A stretch of DNA of 60,920 bases, from contig JAICYD010000029.1 in assembly GCA_025934375.1 (NCBI GenBank), forward strand, positions 1-60,920. Direction: 5' to 3'. This document shows positions 16,322-25,660 of this stretch, one piece after another. Origin of the DNA: Streptosporangiaceae bacterium. GTDB lineage: Bacteria > Actinomycetota > Actinomycetes > Streptosporangiales > Streptosporangiaceae. How positions within the stretch are numbered: position 1 is the stretch's first letter; each line of letters opens with the position of its first letter. Made by a program: the position numbers and the translations under genes. The notes under the pieces were generated by a model. It was not told the DNA's origin and searched no databases. It was given only the letters and a program-made list of their open reading frames with translations.

Positions 16322-19300
16322 CTAGTGCCTTCGCTTCCCGCGCTTACGGCGACGGGCCACCAGGGTCCATAGCAGGGACGCGGGAACCACGGAGGCGACA
16401 CCGCCAATCGCGAACCCGGACTGGACTACCTGCGCGCTGGCGCTGGGAGTATTGCCACCCCCGCCCCCGCCGCCGTTACTTGGCGTCGAGGTCGGCGACG
16501 CGCTGGTGCTCGTTGGCGGGGTCGGCGTCGCGCAGAACGTCGGCAGGACGCAGTTCTGCGTGGGGGTTGTGGTCGGCCGGGTCGGCCGGGTGGTCGGGAA
16601 CCCGCCCGGGTTGCGGCCGCCCTTACCGCCCTTGCCCTTGCCTCCGTTGTTGGGGCAGTTCGCAGTGCCCTGGCCCTGCTGGCCGCCCGGCTGACCCTGC
16701 GGCTGGCAGCAAGCCGGATTGGCCGGGCCCTGCTGCTGGCCGCCCGGCTGACCCTGCGGCTGGCAGCAAGCTGGATTGGCCGGGCCCTGCTGCTGGCCGC
16801 CTTGCTGCTGGCTCATCTGCGGGCAGCACGGCTGACTCTGCTGCTGACCGTTGGTCGGGGTCGCGGTCGGGGTCGCGGTGGGGTTGGCGCCAACCTGGCC
16901 ACACACCGGCTTGGGCACGACCTGCATCCACTTCTCACCGGTGAAGACCGGATTGAGGAAGCTCTGCTTCGGCAGGCCGGCGAACACCGCCTCCGCGAAG
17001 CTGTTCCAGATCTTGGCCGGCCAGTAACCACCGAAACCACCCTGGCTGTTGCCACCGAGGTTGTTCAGGGTCTGCGGGTTCTTCTTCTTGCAATCCAAGG
17101 GGTTCGTCGGCGTCACCTTGTCCAGGCAGTCGGCCTGCTGCTGGGTGTAGATGCCGACGGTCAGCGCGTACTGCGGGATCGCGCCGATGAAGAACGCGGT
17201 CCGGTTGCTGGTCGTCGTACCGGTCTTGGCGATGATCTCCCGGCCGTCATTCATGTTGGCCGCGGTACCGGTGCCCTTGGTCACGACGGTGGACATCGCC
17301 CATTGGACCTGGGACGCCTGGTCCTGGGTCATCACCACGTGCGTGTCGAACTTCCCGATGGTCTGGTTGCCCTCGGGGTCGGTGACCGACGCGATCAAGT
17401 GCGGCTGGTGGTAGACACCGCCGTTGGCGATCGTGGCCAGCATCGTGTCCTGCTCGTTAATCGTCAGCGCGCCGGTACCGAGCGCCAGGCCGACCTCACC
17501 GATCTTGCTCTTCAGGCTCGACCCGTCCGGGTAGTCGCTGACGTTGACGCCCATCGCCTTGGCCAGCGCGACGATGTTCGCGGTGCCGACCCGGTGGGCC
17601 AGGTCGGTGTAGGCCGTGTTGGAGGAGATGGCCAGCGCGTCCTGCGCGTTCATCGGGCCGTGGCCTTTGAAGTCGTCGTTGTTGACCTTGAACCAGTTCG
17701 ACGCCGCCTTGGCCTTGTCCGTGGTCGACAGCGTCATCGCGCTCGATTGCGGACTGTCCGGCGGCACGTACAGCGGGCTGTCGGTGTCCAGGACGCTGGT
17801 ATTCGCGTTCATCCCCTGGATCACCGCCTGGGCGAGCACGTACGGCTTGAACGACGACCCGACCTGCTCCCGGGCAAACACCGCGGTGTTCAGGTGGCAG
17901 TCGTAGATGGCGCATTCCTTCGCCGGCATCGTCTCGCCGCGTCCCGGGTACATCGCGATGATCTTCCCGGACTTGGGATCCTGCAGCTCGGCGCCGACCA
18001 TCGCGTAGGAGGGCAGCGCGCCGGCCTTGCCGCCCTTCGCCCTCATCAGGGCGATGTTCTTGTTGACCGCCTTGTAGAGCGCGATTTCCTTGCTCTTGCT
18101 GATCGTGGTGACGATCTTGAAGCCGCCGGTCTCCAGGTCCTCGATCTGGTACCCGTCGACCCCTTTGAGCTCGCTCTCGACGACGGTCATGATGTAGGAG
18201 GCCCACGGGTCCTTGGTACTCGTGATCCTGTACTGCACGTGGTAGTTAGGGGAGTCGGTCTGTAGCTTCGGGAACTGCTGCGCGTCGGCCTGGGCCTGGG
18301 TGAGCTTGCCCATGCCGACCATGCCCTGCAGCACGTAGTGCCAGCGGGTGATGAGGTTCTGCCGGTACTGCGGCAGCGGGAAGTTGGTCGGCTGCTGGAT
18401 GATCGCCGCCAGGACCGCGTCCTGGGACACGGTCAGCTTGTCCACCGGCACGCCGAAGTAGGTCTGCGCCGCGGCCGCGACCCCGTAGGAGTTCTTGCCG
18501 AGGAAGATCGTGTTCAGGTAGTTGGTGAGGATCCACTGCTTGTTGTACTGCTTGGAGACCTTCATCGCCACGAAGATCTCCTTGATCTTGCGGCTGGTGG
18601 TCTGCTGGGTGCCGATGGCGCCGGCGCTGTAGTACTGGCGGACGAACTCCTGGGTGATGGTCGAGCCACCGGAGAGGCTGCCGCCGCTGCTGGTGAGGTC
18701 GTCCCACGCGGCACGCAAGATGCCGGTCGGCGAGATCGCTCCCTCGGTCCAGAAGGTCCGGTCCTCCGCGGCGAGCACCGCGTTTTGGAGCTGCATCGGT
18801 ATCTGGCCGTACTCCAGCTTCGTGCGGTTGTGGACCGTGAACGTGCCGATCATCGTCTTGCCGTCGCTGTAGTAGACGGTGGATGTCTGGTCGTTGATCC
18901 CGGAGGCGAGCGTGGTCGGGATCGTGACGGAGCTGGACAGGTAGAAGTAGCCGCCGACGAGCGCCAGGATGAAGACCGCGAAGGCGCCGCCGACGATGGC
19001 GGCAATTTTTGGCCAGGTCCAGTGGCGCCACCAGTCGCCCTTGCGTTTGACGCGCCCGCCGCCCGGTCCGCGCCCGCCAGATCCCGGTCCGCCCGGCCCG
19101 CCGGGGCCCCGCCGTCCGGGGCCACCAGGACCACCAGGACCAGGACCACCAGGACCACCAGGCCACCCGGGGCCGGGACGACCCGGGCCCCCGGGACGGC
19201 CAGGGCCGCCGGGGCCGCCAGCATCGCCAGCACCGCCAGGCGGGCCGCTGTAGCCGCCCTGCTCGCCGAACCAGTCGGGACCGCCGTGCGTGTTGTCGCC

Positions 19301-20056
19301 TTGCCCGCCGAATGCACCCGCTTGCGTGGCGGAGGGGTCCCCGCCCTGGCCCCAGCGCGGGACGCGGCTCGTCGCGGCGCGGAACGGCCCGCTCAGCTGC
19401 CCGGTCGCGGCGCGGAACGGCCCGCTGAACTGCCCGGTAGCGGCGCGGAAGCCACCACTCGCGGCCCGGAATCCGCCACTGGCGGCGCGGAAGCCACCGG
19501 TCACGCGGTCGAAGCCGCGCCGGAGCTCGTCGCGGTAGCCGCCCCACCCGGCCTCGTCACGCCCGCGGGCGCCACGGCCGCGGGGGTTCCAGCCGCTACC
19601 GCGCCAGTCATCGCCGCCGGGCGCGCCATTACCGGCACCGCCGTTGCCCGCACCGCGGTGACGGCCGGCGGAGTGCCCGTTGTCTTGCGGGGCACTGTCG
19701 CGCGGGGCACTGTTCCCGGAGGCGCCGTTCCCGGAGGGACCGCCGCGGTAGAAACCGTCGTCGCCCCAGCCGGACTCCCGGGGGGACGCACCTGAGGGCC
19801 TGCCGTGGGCGCCGGGCGCGGGTGCGCCCCGGCGGGGGTCGCCCTGGTAACCACCGTTGGCCCCGCGTTGCGGATATCCGCCCTGTGGCCCGGCGTACCT
19901 GCCTTGCTGGCCAGGGTGCTGCTGCCCCTGGTCCTGGGTGCGGGCGGAGCTTCCGCGGTAGCCGTCCCCGCCACGGCCCTCCCACGCGCTGCCGGCGTCG
20001 TTAGCTCCCCGTCCCCCAGCGGGCCAGTCCGGCCCGTTAAAGTCGTTGCTACTCAC
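16322..20056 (-). CDS. Class A penicillin-binding protein with long N-terminal tail and C-terminal membrane anchor
   Basis: Start chosen at GTG 20056 (VSSNDFNGPDW) with GAGGAC upstream; 1244 residues. The first ~390 residues are cytoplasmic low complexity: Gly/Tyr/Gln-rich, then five FRAA(S/T)-type repeats, then a Gly-Pro-rich run. One TM helix (IAAIVGGAFAVFILALVGGY) follows. GT51 transglycosylase: AAEDRTFW, GGSTITQEFVRQYY, KIKEIFVAMK. Transpeptidase: SSFKPY (SxxK), SSNTAYTD (SxN), AKTGTTT (KTG). After this come a Gln/Pro/Cys-rich tail with a 19-residue tandem repeat, a Ser/Thr/Pro stretch and a second hydrophobic segment plus RRRKRGKRRH. The C-terminal TM with positive tail is unusual for the family. 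It makes and cross-links peptidoglycan. Confidence 0.92.
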   Translation of the reverse strand: MSSNDFNGPDWPAGGRGANDAGSAWEGRGGDGYRGSSARTQDQGQQHPGQQGRYAGPQGGYPQRGANGGYQGDPRRGAPAPGAHGRPSGASPRESGWGDDGFYRGGPSGNGASGNSAPRDSAPQDNGHSAGRHRGAGNGGAGNGAPGGDDWRGSGWNPRGRGARGRDEAGWGGYRDELRRGFDRVTGGFRAASGGFRAASGGFRAATGQFSGPFRAATGQLSGPFRAATSRVPRWGQGGDPSATQAGAFGGQGDNTHGGPDWFGEQGGYSGPPGGAGDAGGPGGPGRPGGPGRPGPGWPGGPGGPGPGGPGGPGRRGPGGPGGPGSGGRGPGGGRVKRKGDWWRHWTWPKIAAIVGGAFAVFILALVGGYFYLSSSVTIPTTLASGINDQTSTVYYSDGKTMIGTFTVHNRTKLEYGQIPMQLQNAVLAAEDRTFWTEGAISPTGILRAAWDDLTSSGGSLSGGSTITQEFVRQYYSAGAIGTQQTTSRKIKEIFVAMKVSKQYNKQWILTNYLNTIFLGKNSYGVAAAAQTYFGVPVDKLTVSQDAVLAAIIQQPTNFPLPQYRQNLITRWHYVLQGMVGMGKLTQAQADAQQFPKLQTDSPNYHVQYRITSTKDPWASYIMTVVESELKGVDGYQIEDLETGGFKIVTTISKSKEIALYKAVNKNIALMRAKGGKAGALPSYAMVGAELQDPKSGKIIAMYPGRGETMPAKECAIYDCHLNTAVFAREQVGSSFKPYVLAQAVIQGMNANTSVLDTDSPLYVPPDSPQSSAMTLSTTDKAKAASNWFKVNNDDFKGHGPMNAQDALAISSNTAYTDLAHRVGTANIVALAKAMGVNVSDYPDGSSLKSKIGEVGLALGTGALTINEQDTMLATIANGGVYHQPHLIASVTDPEGNQTIGKFDTHVVMTQDQASQVQWAMSTVVTKGTGTAANMNDGREIIAKTGTTTSNRTAFFIGAIPQYALTVGIYTQQQADCLDKVTPTNPLDCKKKNPQTLNNLGGNSQGGFGGYWPAKIWNSFAEAVFAGLPKQSFLNPVFTGEKWMQVVPKPVCGQVGANPTATPTATPTNGQQQSQPCCPQMSQQQGGQQQGPANPACCQPQGQPGGQQQGPANPACCQPQGQPGGQQGQGTANCPNNGGKGKGGKGGRNPGGFPTTRPTRPTTTPTQNCVLPTFCATPTPPTSTSASPTSTPSNGGGGGGGNTPSASAQVVQSGFAIGGVASVVPASLLWTLVARRRKRGKRRH
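16679..16792. repeat. 57-bp tandem repeat in the PBP C-terminal tail
   Basis: Two adjacent 57-bp units (16679-16735 and 16736-16792) differ at one base (CCGG versus CTGG). They encode 19-residue repeats containing GPANPACCQPQGQPGG. A further partial unit begins at 16793. The cysteine pairs would lie outside the cell. Confidence 0.85.
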
Positions 20057-20234
20057 ACGTCCTCGCTGTGGCTGTGAGCGAGCCGTCGCTCTTCTTTGCC
20101 TAGGCTCGTTCCTGGCTGGGATGACGATCCCACACGTTACCTGGTGTATAGGCCCGGCACTTGCGGGTTCGGCACACGCTGGCTGCGTGATTCTGGTGGT
20201 GGACGACCGCGCTACGCGACAGGCCGTCCCGCCG

Positions 20235-20639
20235 TCACTGACTGCTCCGCGCGCGGCGTCGGCGGCGCGCGGGGGGTTCGCCAGTGCCCAGCACATACGA
20301 CGTAGCGAGGTGGTTCCAGCTACAACTTTGGCAGACCTCTACCACGTAGACGCGGAATTCCCCGTATTCGGTAGCCATCTCGTCCAATTCCGGGGTCCGC
20401 TTGACCCGCCCCGCGTACTCTCCGAGTTCATCCCCGTACACATAGGTGACGTGTGTGACATTCGCCTTACGGCAGATCGGGCACTGGACGTCGGTCGCCT
20501 CGCCGTGGAACTTGGCGGCCCTCAGCAGGTACGGGTGAGCATCGCAGACTTCGGTGAGGTTGGTGCGGCCCGCGCGGACCGACGCCAGGGTCGCCCGCCG
20601 GGCGAGCCCGTAATCCACCACCGAACGCCGAGAGGCCAT
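20235..20639 (-). CDS. DUF5318 family protein
   Basis: 134 residues of a small, conserved actinobacterial family. It has two CxxC pairs (VQCPICRKAN and EVCQSCSWN) suited to one zinc, an N-terminal MASRRSVVDYGLARRATLA and an Arg-rich C-terminus. Function unknown. It is upstream of the PBP gene on the same strand, 178 bp away, the usual neighbour in this group. Confidence 0.8.
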   Translation of the reverse strand: MASRRSVVDYGLARRATLASVRAGRTNLTEVCDAHPYLLRAAKFHGEATDVQCPICRKANVTHVTYVYGDELGEYAGRVKRTPELDEMATEYGEFRVYVVEVCQSCSWNHLATSYVLGTGEPPARRRRRARSSQ

Positions 20640-20720
20640 GCCATCCAGCCTACGTCGTGCTTGGTCTCCTAGGTCGTGGTTGCTCTCCCGGGAACGGGTA
20701 CGTATGCTGGGTACTCAACA

Positions 20721-20758
20721 TCGATATATCGAACCGAGATATCGGCAAGAGATATCGG
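20721..20758. promoter_or_regulatory. Palindromic and direct repeats before padR, probable PadR operator
   Basis: TCGATATATCGA (20721-20732, perfect palindrome) is followed by GAGATATCGG twice (20736-20745 and 20749-20758), 13 bp apart. AT-rich inverted elements like these stand out in this GC-rich DNA and precede the PadR start by 36-73 bp, fitting autoregulation. Confidence 0.6.
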
Positions 20759-20793
20759 CTAGATACATCCGAAGCCTACCCACAGGGGGTGCC

Positions 20794-21477
20794 GTGGGCC
20801 GCAACCGGACTGGCGTGCTTGAGTTCGCTGTGCTCGGGCTGCTGCATCGGACGCCGATGCATGGCTACGAGCTGAGCAAACAGCTGAACTCGCTGCTCGG
20901 CGCGTTCCGCGCGGTCGCGTACGGGACCCTCTACCCCTGCCTGAACAAGCTGTACGAAGAGGGCTTGATCGCCAAGGAGGACGACGCCCCCGGCGCCGCC
21001 AAGCTGAGCACGGCCGCACCCGGTCCCGACCGGGCGGGACCGGCGCTGCGCCCTGGGCAGGCACCGCGCCCGGGGCAAGCACAGCGACGGGCAGGCAGGT
21101 CGAAGATCGTCTACCGGCTGACGGCCGAGGGCAAGGAGCGGCTGCAGGACCTGCTCGCCGAGTCCGGCCCGGCCGCCTGGGAAGACGATGAGTTTGGCGT
21201 CCACTTCGCGTTTTTCGGGCAGACCCGCGCCGACATCCGGCTGCGGATCCTGGAAGGCCGGCGTAGCCGGCTCGAGGAGCGCATGGAGGGGGTGCGAGCG
21301 GCGCTCGCCCGTACCCGTGAGCGCGTGGACAGCTACACCCTCGAGCTTCAGCGGCACGGCCTTGAGTCGGTGGAGCGCGAGGTGCGGTGGCTGAACGAGC
21401 TGATCGCCTCCGAACGGCGGTCAGAAGAAGGCAGCTCCGCCGATGGCCTGGGTGACTCCGCCCGTCCGGCGGAGTAA
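20794..21477 (+). CDS. PadR-family transcriptional regulator
   Basis: 227 residues from GTG 20794 with AGGGGG upstream; longer readings are not supported because the operator-like repeats lie within them. N-terminal winged helix (LEFAVLGLLHRTPMHGYELSKQL...GTLYPCLNKLYEEGLI) and C-terminal helical PadR dimerisation domain. A Pro/Ala/Gly-rich insert of about 40 residues sits in the wing, between AKEDD and SKIVYRLT. It lies 63 bp upstream of the inositol-phosphate synthase gene and may control it; the repeats before it suggest autoregulation. Confidence 0.88.
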   Translation: MGRNRTGVLEFAVLGLLHRTPMHGYELSKQLNSLLGAFRAVAYGTLYPCLNKLYEEGLIAKEDDAPGAAKLSTAAPGPDRAGPALRPGQAPRPGQAQRRAGRSKIVYRLTAEGKERLQDLLAESGPAAWEDDEFGVHFAFFGQTRADIRLRILEGRRSRLEERMEGVRAALARTRERVDSYTLELQRHGLESVEREVRWLNELIASERRSEEGSSADGLGDSARPAE

Positions 21478-21540
21478 TCCCAGGGCAGGCAGAGTCGGCG
21501 TCGGGCCGATAGATATCCCTTGAGAGAAGGAGTTTTCCGG

Positions 21541-22635
21541 ATGGGTGCTGTGTCTCCCAGCAAAGTGCGCGTGGCCATCGTGGGGGTGGGCAACTGCGCG
21601 AGTTCGCTCGTCCAGGGCCTTGAGTACTACAAGGACGCCGCAGACGACGCCCGGGTTCCCGGCCTCATGCACGTGCGGTTCGGCGACTACCACGTGTCCG
21701 ACGTCGAGATCGTCGCCGCCTTCGACGTCGATGCCAAGAAGGTCGGCGTTGACGTCTCCGAGGCGATCTTCTCCAGCGAGAACAACACCATCAAGTTCGC
21801 CGAGGTCCCGCCGCTGGGCGTGACCGTCCAGCGCGGCCCGACCCTGGACGGCCTGGGCGAGTACTACCGCCAGATCATCACCGAGTCCGACGATCCCGCC
21901 GTTGACGTGGTCGCCGCGCTGCGCGAGGCGCGAGCCGACGTGCTCGTTTCCTACCTGCCGGTGGGGTCGGAAGAGGCTGACCGGTTCTATGCGCAGTGCG
22001 CCATCGACGCCAGGGTCGGCTTCGTCAACGCGCTGCCGGTGTTCATCGCCTCGGACCCGGTGTGGGCCGCCAAGTTCACCGAGGCGGGCGTCCCGATCGT
22101 CGGCGACGACATCAAGTCGCAGGTAGGCGCCACGATTACCCACCGGGTGCTGGCCAAGCTGTTCGAGGACCGCGGCGTGGAGCTGCTGCGCACCTACCAG
22201 CTCAACTTCGGCGGCAACATGGACTTCATGAACATGCTGGAGCGGACCCGGCTGCAATCCAAGAAGATCTCCAAGACCCAGGCGGTCACCTCCCAGATCC
22301 CGCACGAGATGGAGAGGGCCGCGGTGCACATCGGTCCGTCCGACCACGTGCCGTGGCTGGATGACCGCAAGTTCGCCTACGTCCGGCTGGAGGGAAGGTC
22401 CTTCGGCGACGTGCCGCTGAACCTGGAGTACAAGCTCGAGGTCTGGGACTCCCCCAACTCGGCCGGCGTCATCATCGACGCGCTGCGCGCCTGCAAGATC
22501 GCCAAGGACCGCGGCATCGGCGGCCCGATCATCTCCGCCAGCTCCTACTTCATGAAGTCGCCGCCCGAGCAGTTTGGCGACGATGTCTGCCGCGACCTGG
22601 TTGAAAAGTTCATCGCCGGCCAGGTGGAAAGGTAG
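21541..22635 (+). CDS. ino1: Inositol-3-phosphate synthase
   Basis: 364 residues; converts glucose-6-phosphate to inositol-3-phosphate using NAD+, supplying mycothiol and phosphatidylinositol. N-terminal Rossmann motif [15 protein letters not shown]; conserved [13 protein letters not shown] and [10 protein letters not shown] near the C-terminus. The ATG at 21541 follows AGAAGGAG at good spacing. Actinobacterial class, shorter than eukaryotic enzymes. Confidence 0.93.
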   Translation: MGAVSPSKVRVAIVGVGNCASSLVQGLEYYKDAADDARVPGLMHVRFGDYHVSDVEIVAAFDVDAKKVGVDVSEAIFSSENNTIKFAEVPPLGVTVQRGPTLDGLGEYYRQIITESDDPAVDVVAALREARADVLVSYLPVGSEEADRFYAQCAIDARVGFVNALPVFIASDPVWAAKFTEAGVPIVGDDIKSQVGATITHRVLAKLFEDRGVELLRTYQLNFGGNMDFMNMLERTRLQSKKISKTQAVTSQIPHEMERAAVHIGPSDHVPWLDDRKFAYVRLEGRSFGDVPLNLEYKLEVWDSPNSAGVIIDALRACKIAKDRGIGGPIISASSYFMKSPPEQFGDDVCRDLVEKFIAGQVER

Positions 22636-22675
22636 CGGTGTTCTCTGGGGCTACGAACCAAGCTCCCAGGCTCCC

Positions 22676-22708
22676 GGTCATAGGGGGGACCCCGTCCCCC
22701 CTATGACC
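22676..22708. terminator. Strong hairpin after ino1
   Basis: GGTCATAGGGGGGAC (22676-22690) and GTCCCCCCTATGACC (22694-22708) pair perfectly over 15 bp around a 3-nt loop, 41 bp past the ino1 stop. No U-tract follows, which is common for actinobacterial terminators. More GC palindromes follow to about 22750. Confidence 0.65.
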
Positions 22709-22768
22709 CACCGTTCCCCGGGGAGCAGAGCCCGCTGTCCCGGGAACGGGATTTACCTTTTCGCAACA

Positions 22769-22784
22769 TAACCCGGCGGGGTTA
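22769..22784. promoter_or_regulatory. Inverted repeat before the MFS gene
   Basis: TAACCC-GGCG-GGGTTA is a perfect 6-4-6 inverted repeat ending 11 bp before the GTG of the transporter. It may be an operator or a leader hairpin; no matching regulator is obvious beside it. Confidence 0.35.
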
Positions 22785-22795
22785 AGCTTGAACCC

Positions 22796-24202
22796 GTGTC
22801 CGCTCAGGCAGAGTCTCCAGGGGGGGAGCCGCCACCGGCAGGCCGGGGGTCGCCGTCGTTTGGCGCGGACCTGCGGGTCGTCCTCGCCGAGCGGGACTTC
22901 CGCAAGCTGTTCGCCTCCAGGCTCGTCTCCCAGGCGGGCGACGGGGTGTTCAACGCCGGCTTCACGGCCTATGTCTTCTTCGGGGCATCATCGGTCCCCA
23001 ACCCAGCCGCCGCCGTCGAGGCGTTCGCGGTCCTGTACCTTCCCTACTCGCTGATCGGCCCGTTCGCCGGGGTCTTCATTGACCGCTGGCCGCGGCGGCA
23101 GATCATCGTGTGGTCGGCGCTCGTCCGGGCCGCGATGGTGGTGGGCGTCTCGCTCATCGTGTTGTCGGGGCAGACCCGGCTGCCGCTGTACATCGGCGTG
23201 CTGGCGGTGCTCGGCGCGAACCGGTTCTTCCTGTCCTCGGTCAGCGCGGGGACCCCGCATGTCGTCGCGCCCGACAAGCTGGTGATGGCCAACGCCGTCG
23301 CGCCGACATGCGGCACGATCGTGGGGTTCATCGGCGGCCTCATCGGCATCGGCATTCCGTACGTGACCGGCGGCGGCCACGTCGGCTCGGCGGCCACGCT
23401 GCTCCTCGGCGGCGCGGGCTACGCCGCCGCCGGACTGCTGGGCCTGCGGATGGGCCGCGGCTTGCTCGGCCCGATCCAGCTGCCCGGTGCCCAGGAGGCC
23501 CGGCCCGGCATCGGCGACGAACTCGCGGACGTCTCCCGCGGCTTGCTGGATGGCCTGCGGCACCTAGGCGAGCGCCGCCGGGCGGCGTACGCGCTGGGCG
23601 CGGTGGGCGTGCACCGCGCGCTCTACGGGATCCTGCTGCTGCAGGCCCTGCTGTTGTACCGCAATTACTTCTACCCTCCCAGCAACGCCCACGAGGCCCT
23701 CGGGCACGCCGCGCCGCTGGTGGCGATCTCCGCGGTCGGCTTCGGCCTGGCCGCGGTGCTCACCCCGATCGGCACCAGGCGGTTCGGGAAGGACGCCTGG
23801 ATCGCCGGCTGGCTCGCCGCGGGCGCGGTGATCACCGTGACCCTGGGGCCGACGTTTAACCAGGTCGCCTTCCTCGCCCTCGGGCTGGGGATGGGGCTGT
23901 CCGCGCAGTCGGTGAAGATCTGCGTGGACACCACGGTGCAACAGGTCGTTGACGACGCGTACATGGGCCGGGTGTTCTCGCTCTACGACATGCTCTACAA
24001 CGTCGCGTGGGTCATCGGGCCGACGATCGCGGTGCCCTTCTTGCCGACCACCGGAAAGTCCTACCTCGTGGTCCTGGCGATCGGGATCGGCTACCTGGCG
24101 GCGGCGGGCGCGTACGCGACGCTGACGCTCAGGCGGACCGCGGAGGGGTCCCCTCCGGGCGGATCCCCTCCGCCGCGGCCCACCGTAGCAGCTCGGCGAT
24201 GA
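22796..24202 (+). CDS. MFS transporter
   Basis: 468 residues, about a dozen hydrophobic helices after a Pro/Gly-rich N-terminus. It has the MFS-type opening FRKLFASRLVSQAGDGVFNAGF, an RWPRRQIIV loop after TM2 (motif A region) and a later YMGRVFSLYDM segment, as in MFS_1/Bcr-like exporters of unknown substrate. GTG start at 22796. The 3' end overlaps the convergent cca gene by 74 bp. Confidence 0.85.
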   Translation: MSAQAESPGGEPPPAGRGSPSFGADLRVVLAERDFRKLFASRLVSQAGDGVFNAGFTAYVFFGASSVPNPAAAVEAFAVLYLPYSLIGPFAGVFIDRWPRRQIIVWSALVRAAMVVGVSLIVLSGQTRLPLYIGVLAVLGANRFFLSSVSAGTPHVVAPDKLVMANAVAPTCGTIVGFIGGLIGIGIPYVTGGGHVGSAATLLLGGAGYAAAGLLGLRMGRGLLGPIQLPGAQEARPGIGDELADVSRGLLDGLRHLGERRRAAYALGAVGVHRALYGILLLQALLLYRNYFYPPSNAHEALGHAAPLVAISAVGFGLAAVLTPIGTRRFGKDAWIAGWLAAGAVITVTLGPTFNQVAFLALGLGMGLSAQSVKICVDTTVQQVVDDAYMGRVFSLYDMLYNVAWVIGPTIAVPFLPTTGKSYLVVLAIGIGYLAAAGAYATLTLRRTAEGSPPGGSPPPRPTVAARR

Positions 24203-25589
24203 CGCGCTCCCGGCCGATCAGCCCGCGCTCCATCCGCAGGTCCAGGGCGAACTTGCGCGCCTTGCCGACCAGCGGGCCGGGCTTGAGGTCGAGCAGCTCC
24301 ATGATCTCGGTACCGTCGATCTCCGGCCGGATCGCGTCGATCTCCTCCTGCTTGCGCAGCTCCTCGATCCGCTCTTCCAGGCCGTCATAGGCGGCGGCCA
24401 GCCGCGCGGCCTTGCGGGCGTTGCGCGTCGTGCAGTCGGCGCGCGTGAGCGCGTGCAGCCGGGTCAGTAGCGGCCCGGCGTCGGTGACGTAGCGGCGGAC
24501 CGCGGAGTCGGTCCACTCCCCGTCGCCGTACCCGTGGAACCGCAGGTGCAGCTCGATCAGCTGGGACACGTCGGCCACCACGTCCTTGGGGAAGCGCAGC
24601 TCGGTGAGCCGCTTGCGGGCCATTTTGGCGCCGGCTACCTCGTGGTGATGGAAAGCGACCTTCCCGCCGTCCAGCAGCGACCGGGTCCGCGGCTTGCCGA
24701 TGTCGTGCAAGATGGCGGCCAGCCGCAGGACCAGGTCGCCGCGAAGGTCATAGCGCGGCTCGAGCGCGATGGCCTGGCGCAGCACGGTCAGCGAGTGCGC
24801 GTAGACGTCCTTGTGCCGGTGATGCTCATCGACCTCCATCCGCATCGCGGGGATCTCCGGCGCCACCACGTCCGCGACGCCGGTCTCGACCAGCAGGTCC
24901 AGCCCGTAGGCGGGGTCTGCGGCCAGCATCAGCTTGGTGAGCTCGTCGCTGATCCGCTCCACGGACACGATCGACAGGCGCTGGGCCTGGGCGCCCATCG
25001 CGGCCTGCACCTCCTCGGCGACGGAGAAGCCCAGCCGGGCCGCGAACCGCGCGGCGCGCAGGATCCGCAGCGGGTCGTCGGAGAATGAGTCCTCCGGCCG
25101 CCCCGGTGTCCGGATGGCCTTCTCCTGCAGCGCGCCGAGCCCGTCGAAGGGGTCCACCAGTTCATACGATGGCAGCCGGGCGGCCATCGCGTTGATCGTG
25201 AAGTCGCGCCGGAGCAGGTCATCGGTCAGCGATGTCCCGTACCGCACCTCGGGCTTGCGGGAGCCGCGCTGGTAGGCCTCACGGCGATAGGTGGTGATCT
25301 CGAAGATCGCGTCGCGCTTGCGCAGCCCGACCGTGCCGAACTCGATCCCGATCGTCCACGTCTTGTCGGCCCACCCGCGGGTGATGGCGAGGACCTCCTC
25401 GGGGGGGGCATCGGTGGTCAGGTCGAGGTCGCCGGGGATGCCGCCGAGGAACGCGTCCCGCACCGGCCCGCCGACCAGCGCCAGCTCATGACCGGCCCGG
25501 GCGAAGAGCTCGCCCAGCTCGGCGGTCTGCGCTGGAGCGAGCGACCTGAGCACCGCCGCGGCCGCCTTACGCTGGTCATCAGTGACCAT
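24129..25589 (-). CDS. cca: CCA tRNA nucleotidyltransferase
   Basis: 486 residues; adds or repairs the 3' CCA of tRNAs. This fits the two tRNA genes in the window, neither of which encodes CCA. Nucleotidyltransferase motif LVGGPVRDAFLGGIPGDLDLTT, RRDFTINAMA, DPLRILRAARFAARLGF; HD domain ILHDIGKPRT, HHEVAGAKMARKRL. The ATG at 25589 (MVTDDQRK) is preferred over 25598 because AAGGA lies about 10 nt before it and abuts the other. It overlaps the convergent MFS gene by 74 bp. Confidence 0.92.
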   Translation of the reverse strand: MVTDDQRKAAAAVLRSLAPAQTAELGELFARAGHELALVGGPVRDAFLGGIPGDLDLTTDAPPEEVLAITRGWADKTWTIGIEFGTVGLRKRDAIFEITTYRREAYQRGSRKPEVRYGTSLTDDLLRRDFTINAMAARLPSYELVDPFDGLGALQEKAIRTPGRPEDSFSDDPLRILRAARFAARLGFSVAEEVQAAMGAQAQRLSIVSVERISDELTKLMLAADPAYGLDLLVETGVADVVAPEIPAMRMEVDEHHRHKDVYAHSLTVLRQAIALEPRYDLRGDLVLRLAAILHDIGKPRTRSLLDGGKVAFHHHEVAGAKMARKRLTELRFPKDVVADVSQLIELHLRFHGYGDGEWTDSAVRRYVTDAGPLLTRLHALTRADCTTRNARKAARLAAAYDGLEERIEELRKQEEIDAIRPEIDGTEIMELLDLKPGPLVGKARKFALDLRMERGLIGRERVIAELLRWAAAEGIRPEGTPPRSA

Positions 25590-25660
25590 AAAACCCATTC
25601 CTTTTCTTGGCTTCCTATCGGGGATGACTCAGCCACCAGCATCCGGCGAACGGCAATAGC

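Noticed and set aside
16679..16800. Short regular repeats as a CRISPR array
   Set aside because: They are 57-bp in-frame tandem repeats in the PBP tail with no spacers.
16802..19795. Long plus-strand open frames (487 and 485 residues) across the PBP gene
   Set aside because: Mirror frames of a GC-rich gene. No domain is recognisable and the PBP catalytic motifs are on the other strand.
20057..20296. N-terminal extension of the PBP to 20296
   Set aside because: The 80 extra residues show no family likeness and extend over the DUF5318 3' end. GTG 20056 has a ribosome site.
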